A stretch of 64,000 nucleotides of DNA, from the NCBI GenBank assembly GCA_052400685.1, contig JBQTGJ010000007.1, one strand, 5' to 3'. The notes below the pieces were generated by a model that was not told the DNA's origin, made no database searches, and saw nothing but the letters and a program-made list of their open reading frames with translations. The position numbers and the translations under genes are program-made. Positions within the stretch are counted from its first letter, which is position 1; every line of letters begins with the position of its first letter. The stretch is from CAZHHH01 sp052400685. Its GTDB lineage: Bacteria > Bacteroidota > Bacteroidia > Bacteroidales > Marinilabiliaceae. Positions 1 through 7,794 of this stretch are shown in pieces.

Positions 1-430
1 TTATTAAAATGCCGCCGCTGCAAGTAATTTCCTAAAAATCAATTTCATTGTCTAAAATCCGGGAACTCGCTTCGCTCCGACAGCCCGGATTTCTTTACGC
101 CAATAAAATTGATTTTTTTAACGGAAATTCCTTGAGGCGGAGAGCAACCCCGAAATCTTCTGAATATATTGGGTTTTATATTGGAACTGGATTTTAATTA
201 ATTTTTTGTTTATGTGGTCAAGCCGTCTGGGCTTTTACTTTTTTTACTCGTTGAGGTTTGTTTTTCAAAGGTATTCGTGAGCCGCTTTGCTCCACTACAG
301 CAAAATTCAATTTATTAAAGTGACGCCACTGCAAGGAATTTCCTTAACGGGGATTTCTTGAGGCGGAGAGGAATTCCACTATCTCCTGAAATTACTGGTT
401 CTTCTATTAGAGTCGGGGTTTAAGCTGTTT
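1..430. repeat. Palindromic repeat element, one long and one short copy
   Basis: The long copy starts at 11 with GCCGCCGCTGCAAG and ends near 185. It contains nested inverted repeats: CCGCC/GGCGG outside, then AATTTCC/GGAAATT, then AATCAATTT/AAATTGATT, and ATCCGG/CCGGAT at the centre. The short copy at about 321-425 keeps the outer arms but lacks the inner hairpin segment. The two are joined by a spacer (about 190-320) with a terminator-like AAGCC/GGGCTT motif and a T-rich tract. Short peptides can be read from these copies but they recur with the DNA repeat and are not genes. Confidence 0.85.
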
Positions 431-463
431 ATTGTTTTTTGGGGCAGACTTGGTGCCACAGCA

Positions 464-1240
464 TCATACCACGCTGATAATCATCATTACAGCTGCAACG
501 AGTTGCGTGATTGCAAAGAGATATTTTAGATTACGGGGTTTCGATTTCAGGGCCATTTTAGCACCGGCAAAGCCGCCTATTATTCCGCCTGCGGCCAATG
601 GAATGGCCAGCGAATAATTGAAGAATCCGGCGCTTGCATGTCCAAAGAATCCGGCGGCGGCCGATATGGTTACCAATGTGGTTGAAGCGCCCACGGCTAT
701 GTGCATGGGAACGCCCATGGTCAGAAGCATTAGCGGCACCAAAAAGGAGCCTCCTGACACACCCACCATTCCGGAAATGAAGCCGGTGAGTAATACCACA
801 GGTATTGTTATTAACAGATTAACATGGAATTGGATGTCTTCTGATTTTAGCGTGATTATCCACTTGTGTTGGTGTTTAAATTGCTTATTGGGCTTTCGTA
901 ACATCAGCAATGCGGCTAATATCATGACGACTGCAAAGGTTATTTTTAACAGTCTTTCATTAAAGGTGGGGCCGTAATAGCCGCCGGCGATGGCTGAGGT
1001 AAAAATGAGAACTCCCAACATAATGGTTAGTTTCCAGTGATTCATTTTTTGACGGCTGAACAGAATTGCTGCCATGAGCGATGAACACATCAGGATAAAC
1101 TGGCCGGTTGAGGCCGACAGGTTGATGTCGTAGCCTGAAAAGATTAAGGTCAGCACGTAAAAGTTGCCGCCGCCGCGGCCGGTCATGGTCATTAAAAAAG
1201 CAATAAGCATTATTATGCCTGCAAGAAGCCAGATATTCAT
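464..1240 (-). CDS. TauE/SafE family sulfite exporter-like membrane protein
   Basis: A 258-residue, almost wholly hydrophobic protein with about eight predicted membrane segments. It shows the two-fold internal symmetry of the TauE/SafE family: a glycine-rich motif GRGGGNFYV near residues 22-30 is echoed by GMVGVSGGSFLVPLM in the second half. Family members export sulfite, sulfoacetate or related organosulfur anions across the inner membrane, but the substrate cannot be told from sequence. Its length is normal. It stands alone on the minus strand between palindromic repeat copies, with no neighbouring sulfur-metabolism gene to suggest a substrate. Confidence 0.88.
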   Translation of the reverse strand: MNIWLLAGIIMLIAFLMTMTGRGGGNFYVLTLIFSGYDINLSASTGQFILMCSSLMAAILFSRQKMNHWKLTIMLGVLIFTSAIAGGYYGPTFNERLLKITFAVVMILAALLMLRKPNKQFKHQHKWIITLKSEDIQFHVNLLITIPVVLLTGFISGMVGVSGGSFLVPLMLLTMGVPMHIAVGASTTLVTISAAAGFFGHASAGFFNYSLAIPLAAGGIIGGFAGAKMALKSKPRNLKYLFAITQLVAAVMMIISVV

Positions 1241-1554
1241 AGTCTTTTTGTTGGGTGTTCTATATCGTTTTTTGGCATTAGGTAGGTGTTCTGTACGTAA
1301 TGTCTGTTGTTTGTTATTAAAATTCAGGCTGTCAGGGCGATGTGCAGGCCGGCTACGTGCCGCCTACTCACGGTTTGTGATCTGTGATGTGTCGCAATGG
1401 TTCGATAAGGCGATTTGTGCAGGCTGCCTGATAATGAAACAGTCAATTAATGAAACAATGGGTTGCAGATTTGCATCGCTGAGATTGAATTTTAATTGAG
1501 ACGTAAATTTAGGGTTATTTACGGAATCACGATTGTCCGGCAAAAAATATATTT
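1241..1554. other. Intergenic, no gene seen
   Basis: The region upstream of the TauE/SafE gene. Open frames here (for example 1164-1499 on the plus strand) overlap the gene antisense and have no protein-like composition. The promoter of the exporter should lie here, but no convincing TAnnTTTG element was found. Confidence 0.5.
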
Positions 1555-2520
1555 TTTATTTATGTGCTCAAGCCGCACGGGCTTTTACTTTTTTTACTCA
1601 TTGAGGTTTGTTTTTTAAAGGTATTCGTGATCCGCTTCGCTCCACTACAGCAAAAAAAAAGTAAACAAAAAAATGCCGCCGCTGCAAGTAATTTCCTAAA
1701 AATCAATTTCATTGTCTAAAATCCGGGAACTCGCTTCGCTCAGACAGCCCGGATTTCTTTACGCCAATAAAATTGATTTTCTTAACGGAAATTTCTTGAG
1801 GCGGAGAGCAACCCCGACATCTCCTGGAATTACTGGTTTTTATATTGGAGCTGGATTTTAGACAATTCTTTATTTATGTGCTCTAGCCGCACGGGCTTTT
1901 ACTTTTTTTTACTCATTGAAGTTTTTATTTCAACGGTATTCGTGATCCGCTTCGCTCCACTACAGCAAAAAAAAAGTAAACAAAAAAATGCCGCCGCTGC
2001 AAGTAATTTCCTAAAAATCAATTTCATTGTCTAAAATCCGGGAACTCGCTTCGCTCAAACAGCCCGGATTTCTTTACGCCAATAAAATTGATTTTTTTAA
2101 CGGAAATTCCTTGAGGCGGAGAGCAACCCCGACATCTCCTGGATTTACTGGGTTTTATATTAAGGCTGGATTTTAGACAATTCTTTATTTATGTGCTCTA
2201 GCCGCACGGGCTTTTACTTTTTTTTACTCATTGAGGTTTGTTTTTTAAAGGTATTCGTGATCCGCTTCGCTCCACTACAGCAAAAAAAAAGTAAACAAAA
2301 AAATGCCGCCGCTGCAAGTAATTTCCTAAAAATCAATTTCATTGTCTAAAATCCGGGAACTCGCTTCGCTCAAACAGCCCGGATTTCTTTACGCCAATAA
2401 AATTGATTTTCTTAACGGAAATTCCTTGAGGCGGAGAGTAACCCCGAGATCTTCTGGAATTACTGGGTTTTATATTAAAGCTGGATTTTAGACAATGCTT
2501 CATTTTTTTAACGGACCGCA
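1555..2520. repeat. Three tandem long copies of the palindromic element, 315-bp period
   Basis: The GCCGCC start motif recurs at 1675, 1990 and 2305, exactly 315 bp apart. Each unit consists of a spacer (AAGCC/GGGCTT hairpin, T-tract, a TATTCGTGATCCGCTTCGCT block and a poly-A/AAGTAAAC tract) followed by the long palindrome. The T-tract and the A-tract are themselves complementary (TTTACTTTTTTT against AAAAAAAGTAAA). A 60-residue minus-strand frame at 2339-2521 is an artefact of the repeat, since a near-identical frame appears in the copy at 3960. Confidence 0.88.
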
Positions 2521-2726
2521 ATAATGCCTATAGACTTGTTTTGGATCGTTGTCTACCTTTTTATTTTGCTTTAGATATCCACTCTGAAAGAAATTGTATA
2601 ACTGTTTGGCTTACGACCTTACAGGGCTATTGGTGGTTGTCTAGGAAGTTCGATCACTTGTTACGTTTGTTTATTTTGTGCGGCGGAAATTTTAATGTGC
2701 CATTTGGGGAAAGTGCGGGGGGTACG

Positions 2727-2867
2727 ATTGTAAGCTTATTGGCAAGCATGTGGCTTTGCTCATTTTTTGTATCGCCCGGTAAAATTTTAACCTGTTAATT
2801 TTATTCTCACTTAATACAAAAATTGGTGTCGTGATGGTCGGCCGGGACTTGCCAATGTGCTTACAAT
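2727..2867. repeat. Inverted repeat pair, 20-bp arms
   Basis: ATTGTAAGCTTATTGGCAAG at 2727-2746 is matched on the opposite strand by 2848-2867 (18 of 20 bases identical). About 100 bp lie between the arms and contain no recognisable gene. It could be the ends of a small mobile cassette or part of an intergenic structure. Confidence 0.6.
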
Positions 2868-2902
2868 GTGTGTGGAATTTTATCTCGTTTTACAACTGTT
2901 GT

Positions 2903-3418
2903 TTAGTTTCGTACAAATATTTCTAAAACTTCGAGAAGTTGGGGTTTGTCGTATAATGCGATGTGTGCAATGGCATCAAAATCTTCCATCCATTCATCCA
3001 TTTGTGTCATTGCTGAGTTTTTAACATCGGTGGCGTCTTTTGATTCTCCCGACTCTTTGTCGTAGTTGGCTCTTGCGATTAATAATTGGTCGAATTTGGC
3101 GAGGCAGTCGTCAATGACTTCGGGGGTGAGTTTTATTTTTGTAAATTCTGTTTGTATTGCTTCGTCGTTTTTAATGGTGGTGTAAAAGAGTTTTATTTTG
3201 TTGAAAATTTCATCGTATCGAATGGGGTATGGACCTTCTAAGCCTAATTTGATTAAGATGGCGGGGAAACGATGGAAGTAACGTTGTGCAAAGATTTTGT
3301 GTTTTTTATAAAGCGTTTGGATTCTGAAAGTGACATAGTATGAATTTTTAGTTAATAATAGTGAGTTATATGTATAATTATGAATAGGTTTTGCTGTTAA
3401 AATATGACATAATTGAAC
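2903..3418 (-). pseudogene. Start-less open frame, remnant of a conserved-looking protein
   Basis: This minus-strand frame is open for about 171 codons and reads like a real soluble protein in its last ~130 residues. It includes KIFAQRYFHRFPAILIKLG, then a charged helical stretch ending in LEIFVRN before the stop. No ATG, GTG or TTG start lies in the first two thirds, and an in-frame TGA closes it upstream at 3419-3421. Immediately upstream, 3420-3640 is a degenerate Asn/Ser/Thr-rich repetitive stretch in another frame. I read this as the 3' part of a gene whose 5' end was lost or frameshifted. I do not recognise the family. Confidence 0.45.
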
Positions 3419-3464
3419 TCATATTGATCTAAGAAGCATTCATATTGTGCTAAGAAGCGTTAAG

Positions 3465-3548
3465 TATGGACATAGTGACAGTTATATTGGTCTGAGAAGG
3501 GTTCATTATGGACATAGTGGCAGTCATATTGTGCTGAGAGGCCTTCGT
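3465..3548. repeat. Degenerate 42-bp direct repeat, two units
   Basis: TATGGACATAGTG begins both units, at 3465 and 3507, and the remainder of the 42-bp unit is mostly conserved. Shorter degenerate pieces (AAGAAGC, TATTGTGCT) continue on both sides from 3430 to about 3600. The period is a multiple of three, so the array reads as an Asn/Ser/Thr-rich peptide on the minus strand (ORF 3450-3635). Confidence 0.55.
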
Positions 3549-3859
3549 ATTGTATTCAGAAGCTTTAATATTGTTGTAAGTGCTGTTAATATAGGATTGA
3601 GAATTGTTGCTTATGTTTGATGTGGAAGCGTCCATAATTTAATTTTTAGATTAATTGAACCAGGGCTTTTTTTTAGTATTGTTTTAATGTTATGCTATCT
3701 TTTTAATGGCAGTAGTTTGATTAGTAGTTGTTTAATGAAACGAAAATTATAAAATGATTTTCTGAAGTGTAAAAAAATGGGAATTAATCGACCCCCTTTT
3801 TGATGAAATGGGTTGTGCGTGGGGATTTTAAATGGAATTTATTTGGGATTAATGTTGGT

Positions 3860-4480
3860 TGATGTGCTCAAGCCGCACGGGCTTTTACTTTTTTTCAACA
3901 GCAAAAAAAAAAGTAAACAAAAAATGCCGCCGCTGCAAGTAATTTCCTAAAAATCAATTTCATTGTCTAAAATCCGGGAACTCGCTTCGCTCAAACAGCC
4001 CGGATTTCTTTACGCCAATAAAATTGATTTTCTTAACGGAAATTTCTTGAGGCGGAGAGTAACCCCGAGATCTTCTGAAATTACTGGGTTTTATATTAAA
4101 GCTGGATTTTAGACAATGTTTCATTTTTTTAACGGACGGCAATAATGCCTATAGACCTGATTTTGCGCCGTCCGGGGTAGCGTCTCGCTACGTCGTAGCA
4201 CGTAAAAAACATGTTTTTTATTTAAGTGCTCAAGCCGCACGGGCTTTTACTTTTTTTACTACAGCAAAAAAAAAGTAAACAAAAAAATGCCGCCGCTGCA
4301 AGTAATTTCCTAAAAATCAATTTCATTGTCTAAAATCCGGGAACTCGCTTCGCTCAGACAGCCCGGATTTCTTTACGCCAATAAAATTGATTTTCTTAAC
4401 GGAAATTTCTTGAGGCGGAGAGTAACCCCGATATCTTCTGGAATTACTGGGTTTTATATTAAGGTTGGATTTTAGACAAT
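3860..4480. repeat. Two further long copies of the palindromic element
   Basis: Copies begin at 3926 and 4290. The first has the same 3' extension as the copy at 2305: both continue through a CATTTTTTTAACGGAC block into AATAATGCCTATAGAC. About 235 bp (2305-2540 and 3926-4160) therefore appear to have been duplicated as one piece. The second copy is preceded by a short unrelated stretch (4160-4220) with a CGTCTCGCTACGTCG hairpin-like sequence. Confidence 0.85.
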
Positions 4481-4542
4481 TATTTATGTGCTCAAGCCGC
4501 ACGGGCTTTTACTTTTTTTCAACAGCAAAAAAAAGTAAACAC

Positions 4543-4687
4543 AAATTTTGCGTTTAGTGAGTGCAGTGTGCAAACTTGTTTGCGACAATGCCGAACGTAG
4601 CAAAATTCAATAACATTAAATTTTGCGTTTAGTGAGCGCAGTGTGCAAACTTGTTTGCGACAATGCCGAACGTAGCAAAATTCAATT
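4543..4687. repeat. 75-bp tandem duplication
   Basis: A unit starting AAATTTTGCGTTTAGTGAG and ending GTAGCAAAATTCAAT occurs twice in a row (4543 and 4618). The units are nearly identical, differing by one T/C change in GAGTGCAG/GAGCGCAG and at the 3' junction. CAAACTTGTTTGC inside each unit is an imperfect palindrome. It sits in the spacer between two copies of the large element. Confidence 0.85.
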
Positions 4688-4697
4688 TATTAAAATG

Positions 4698-5105
4698 CCG
4701 CCGCTGCAAGTAATTTCCTAAAAATCAATTTCATTGTCTAAAATCCGGGAACTCGCTTCGCTCAGACAGCCCGGATTTCTTTACGCCAATAAAATTGATT
4801 TTCTTAACGGAAATTCCTTGAGGCGGAGAGTAACCCCGACATCTCCTGAAATTACTGGGTTTTTTATTAGAGCTGGATTTTGATTTTTTGTTTATGTGCT
4901 CAAACCGCATGGGTTTTGCTTTTTTTTCTCATTGCGGTTTGTTTTTTAAGGTATTCGTGATCCGCTTCGCTCCACTACAGCAAAATTCAATTTATTAAAA
5001 TGCCGCCACTGCAAGTAATTTCCTTAACGGAAATTTTTTGAGGCGGAGAGAGATTCCACTATTTCCTGAAATTTCTGGTTCTCACATTGGAGCTGGGCTC
5101 TAATC
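4698..5105. repeat. Palindromic repeat element, one long and one short copy
   Basis: A long copy begins at 4698 and a short copy at 5003. The short copy reads AATTTCCTTAACGGAAATT across the point where long copies carry the additional hairpin of about 85 bp. The order long then short mirrors the arrangement at 1-430. The last copy runs up to the 3' end of the acetyltransferase gene. Confidence 0.85.
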
Positions 5106-5111
5106 ATTTTT

Positions 5112-5648
5112 CTATATTTTACCGGGCACCAATGATTTCTTTATTAAACAATATCTGTATTCATCACAAATCTTATCATTTTTATAAACTGATTTTTCAA
5201 AAATACATTCCAATTTAAATCCAGCCTTTTCAAGAACTCTTTGCGATGCTTTATTAAAATCAAATACCCCAGTATAAATTCTCACTAATTCAAGTTGATT
5301 AAGTCCATAATCAGTAATTAACCGAACAGCATTTGTTGCTATTCCCAAACTCCAATATGGTTCACCAATCCAATATCCGATTTCAGCTGTCAATTTGTAA
5401 ACATCTGTCTGTTTTACAAGACCAATAGACCCAACAAATTCTCCTTTATACTCAATCGCAAATGTTTCTTGTGGATTTTCACCTTGACAATGTTTTATAA
5501 ACTCTTGAGCGTTTTTAACAGTATATGGAAATGGTAAATAATCACGTACATTGTCCCATATTTTTTTGTTATTGCAAAGTTCCGCTAATTTTTCTGAGTC
5601 CGAATTCTTGAAAGGTCTTAGTTTTAATTTATTGTCTATTAATTCCAT
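5112..5648 (-). CDS. GNAT family N-acetyltransferase, RimJ/RimL-like
   Basis: A 178-residue protein of the usual length for RimJ/RimL-type GNAT acetyltransferases. It opens with the typical LRPFKNSDSEKLAELCNN segment and has the EIGYWIGEPYWSLGIATNAV region (about residues 88-107) that forms the acetyl-CoA pyrophosphate loop, then the ending NKASQRVLEKAGFK (about 131-144). Such enzymes acetylate N-termini or small molecules. The substrate is unknown. It lies between the repeat field and a broken gene on the same strand, a common setting for accessory GNATs. Confidence 0.85.
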   Translation of the reverse strand: MELIDNKLKLRPFKNSDSEKLAELCNNKKIWDNVRDYLPFPYTVKNAQEFIKHCQGENPQETFAIEYKGEFVGSIGLVKQTDVYKLTAEIGYWIGEPYWSLGIATNAVRLITDYGLNQLELVRIYTGVFDFNKASQRVLEKAGFKLECIFEKSVYKNDKICDEYRYCLIKKSLVPGKI

Positions 5649-5652
5649 ATTG

Positions 5653-5915
5653 TTAATGTTTTATAAACCAAACTGAATAATCGTCCAAAATTTGGTAATT
5701 ATTTGATTTTTCATCAATCCCCTGTAAGTCAGCAAGAGAAATCTGAAAACGTTTTTTATTGGAACCTCTTGTCACTTTCATAAATAAACCATAATCATCG
5801 TCGTAATAATTTTCAACATATATCATGTTGAGAGTGTCATTGGGTATTTTAATAATTCATTGCATCATATTTTATATCGAATCTCCCGTTGCCCAAAGAA
5901 ATGGGTACTTCATTT
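5653..5915 (-). pseudogene. Frameshifted small gene cut off by the hairpin repeat array
   Basis: An intact 57-residue frame runs from ATG at 5826 to a stop at 5653-5655 (MIYVENYYDDDYGLF... ending DDYSVWFIKH), only four bases upstream of the acetyltransferase start. Coherent protein sequence continues upstream past this ATG in the same frame to a TGA. Beyond that it continues in another frame (NEVPISLGNGRFDIKYDAMN) as far as 5915, where the first CATATG hairpin begins. This suggests a longer protein that suffered a frameshift and lost its 5' end at the repeat array. The family is not recognised. It could instead be a real 57-residue gene. Confidence 0.45.
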
Positions 5916-6380
5916 TCATATGTTTATAATTTGTCTCTCAGTTGCCATATGGAACTCGCCGGAATAATCATACTTCTGTGTGTGAATAAATTCCCATGGC
6001 TCGTTTCATATGTTTAAATTTATCTTTCAATGGTCATATGGAACTCTCGATGAATTTTAATCATTCTCCTGTGTGTATTTTAGAATGCTAAAATTCATGT
6101 TCGTTTCATATGTTTAAAATTTGTCTCTCAGGTGCCATATGGAACTCGCCGGAATTAATCATCCTCGTGTGTGTGAATCCATTCCCATGGCTCGTTTCAT
6201 ATGATTATAATTTGTTTTTCAGTCGCCATATGGAACTCGCCAGGATAATCATACTTCTGTGTGAGAATCAATTCCCAAGGCTCGTTTTATATGATTATAT
6301 TTTGTTTTTTAAGGTCATATGGAACTTGCCGGAATAATCATTCACCTGTGTGAGAGATTATTTCCATGCTCGTTTCATCT
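5913..6380. repeat. Tandem array of five hairpin repeats, about 90-bp period
   Basis: Five units each contain a 10-bp inverted repeat GTTTCATATG ... CATATGGAAC with a 22-24 nt loop. Left arms lie at 5914, 6003, 6103, 6194 and 6284; right arms at 5946, 6035, 6136, 6227 and 6316. Between hairpins is a conserved block with ATAATCAT, CTGTGTGTGA and TTCCCATGGCTCG. The array ends with CATGCTCGTTTCATCT. A 75-residue frame read through it (6110-6337) is an artefact. Related units occur at 51892-52080. Confidence 0.85.
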
Positions 6381-6851
6381 AAAATAATATTTGAAACAGA
6401 CTTGATACTATTCTTTTAGCTGTATCCAAATGTGTTATTTGTACCCAGCTTAAACCGGGTATATTTTTTAAAACTACATCAGTTCTTCTTTTAATGAAAG
6501 TCGCATAATTTAAAGAGTCATTTAATAGATTCTTTTCGTTCTCAATGGGAAGTAGGTTTATTCGAAGGTAATCTGATTTGCCATCATTTATGGTATCGAT
6601 TACAGGTCTGCCCTTTGCTGCTATTTCAATGCTATTATCTCTAAAATATCTTGCCGATATACTATTTTTACAAGGATAGCATGTTTTTTCAAATTCCATA
6701 ATACAGCGTTATAATAGCATCCAAAAATATTTTTTCCTTCCTGCGTGACCTCTGGTAATTTGGGGCTTGTGTCTATCAGATTGTCGTCAATCTTTTTACA
6801 TGAACCAAAAAAGACACATGATAATAAAAAGTTTAAAATAATGGGTTTCAT
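6379..6851 (-). pseudogene. Frameshifted lipoprotein gene
   Basis: The upstream frame starts at ATG 6851 with a lipoprotein signal (MKPIILNFLLSCVFFGSC, lipidated cysteine at residue 18) followed by TSPKLPEVTQEGKNIFGCYYN, a beginning common in short Bacteroidota lipoproteins. Around 6700 the reading frame must shift to continue as EFEKTCYPCKNSISARYF and on to a stop at 6379. Neither frame alone makes a sensible product: the first runs off into unrelated residues to 6621, and the second has no signal peptide. The shift lies next to a run of six A bases, so a sequencing error is possible. Function unknown. Confidence 0.55.
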
Positions 6852-7426
6852 GAGTTTTATGTTTTCTTGTTTGTTGTCCTGTTGTTCTTTAGCTTTTTTT
6901 ATCACATGCGCATAACGCCTTTATGGGTTTATAACCTAAAGGAGTTATTGCATTTATATTGTCTTTTAAAAAAGGTGCCATTTTAAGTACAGTCCTGCAT
7001 AAGTCTATATCTTACAGACGTTGACCCAAAAGTACGTCTCTAATTTACACAAAATCAACATTCAAAAAATTAAGAGGACACTTGTTCTGTTCCATGCAGT
7101 TTGGAAAGGGCCAACAGGTATCGGATTTTTTCGGGCAATTCCAGCTAATTTTGGGTCGCTTTACAGGATCATGTTTTTTCGTCGGTTCTGAAAGTTTTTC
7201 GTACGTAAAACCGGAGGCAAAAATTGAATTTTTTGACCTTTGGGTTAGCATTATTAGCGCTCCCATAAGACAGTCTGGATTTTTGATTAACTAAATATCC
7301 ACAACCGATTCAGGCTTCCAAACTGATCGGATTTATACGAACCAGTATCGTTTGGGGTTATAATTAGTCTATTCGCATCATTTTTTGTATTTTTTGATCG
7401 TTTTCAAAACATTGTATCATTATAAA
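6852..7426. other. Gene-poor stretch with no supported gene
   Basis: Overlapping frames on both strands at 7045-7294 (70-73 residues) have no recognisable motif and no start context. They are taken as chance. The region may hold the lost upstream part of decayed genes. Confidence 0.4.
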
Positions 7427-7573
7427 TAGCGCCTGTCCATAAACAAAGTGTTTGAATTATAAAGTTCAAATACAAGGCATGTGAAGGCATGCAAATTAAG
7501 GCGTTTACTTTTCGAAAGTAATTGTTTTTATGGTACGTATAGCGAAGCTGTTGATTTTATTGCCAAACACTTA
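7427..7573. mobile_element. MITE-like element, copy 1
   Basis: About 147 bp bounded by imperfect terminal inverted repeats (AGCGCCTGTCCATAAAC at the left, ATTGCCAAACACT at the right). Internal conserved blocks are AGTGTTTGAATTATAAAGTT, GCGTTTACTTTTCG and AGCGAAGCTGTTGA. It matches elements at 22384-22528 and 57914-58057. It encodes no protein and is too short for a transposase, so it would be moved in trans. Confidence 0.65.
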
Positions 7574-7794
7574 ACTGCTCTTCATATTGGTTTGTCTCCT
7601 GTTGTTTCTTTTTTTTGAACACGTTTTTATCAACTGTTTACAGATTGGCTGTTGGCTAAAATTCGTAGTTTTACGCATCTATTGTTTTTTTTAGTGCTTT
7701 AAAAGTTGGCATATCGGGTGTTCAGCCGACCGATCGACCCGGTTAACTATTTCTAGAGATATGAGTCTATTTTAAATAAAAAGGAGGTTTGAAT
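7574..7794 (+). promoter_or_regulatory. Leader of the PUL gene at 7795, with a strong ribosome binding site
   Basis: AGGAGG at 7782-7787, seven bases before ATG 7795, is a textbook Shine-Dalgarno sequence, which is uncommon in this phylum. It decides the start: the TTG at 7789 that also opens the frame overlaps the site's own spacer. No clear TAnnTTTG promoter was found upstream. Confidence 0.6.

Noticed and set aside
2541..2798. 85-residue plus-strand frame
   Set aside because: No recognisable motif, atypical composition and no start context; likely chance.
2339..4142. Two nearly identical 60-residue minus-strand frames (2339-2521 and 3960-4142)
   Set aside because: They are translations of the palindromic DNA repeat; their similarity follows the repeat and not protein selection.
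6110..6337. 75-residue frame across the hairpin array
   Set aside because: Its internal peptide repetition (WNSPELII, MELARIII) mirrors the 90-bp DNA repeat.
5913..6380. CRISPR array
   Set aside because: Repeat units are too long and palindromic, there are no unique uniform spacers, and no cas genes are nearby.
1..7000. Integron cassette array
   Set aside because: Small genes separated by repeats suggested it, but no attC-like RYYYAAC/GTTRRRY sites and no integrase gene were seen.
7045..7294. Overlapping 70-73 residue frames on both strands
   Set aside because: No family features and mutually antisense; taken as chance.
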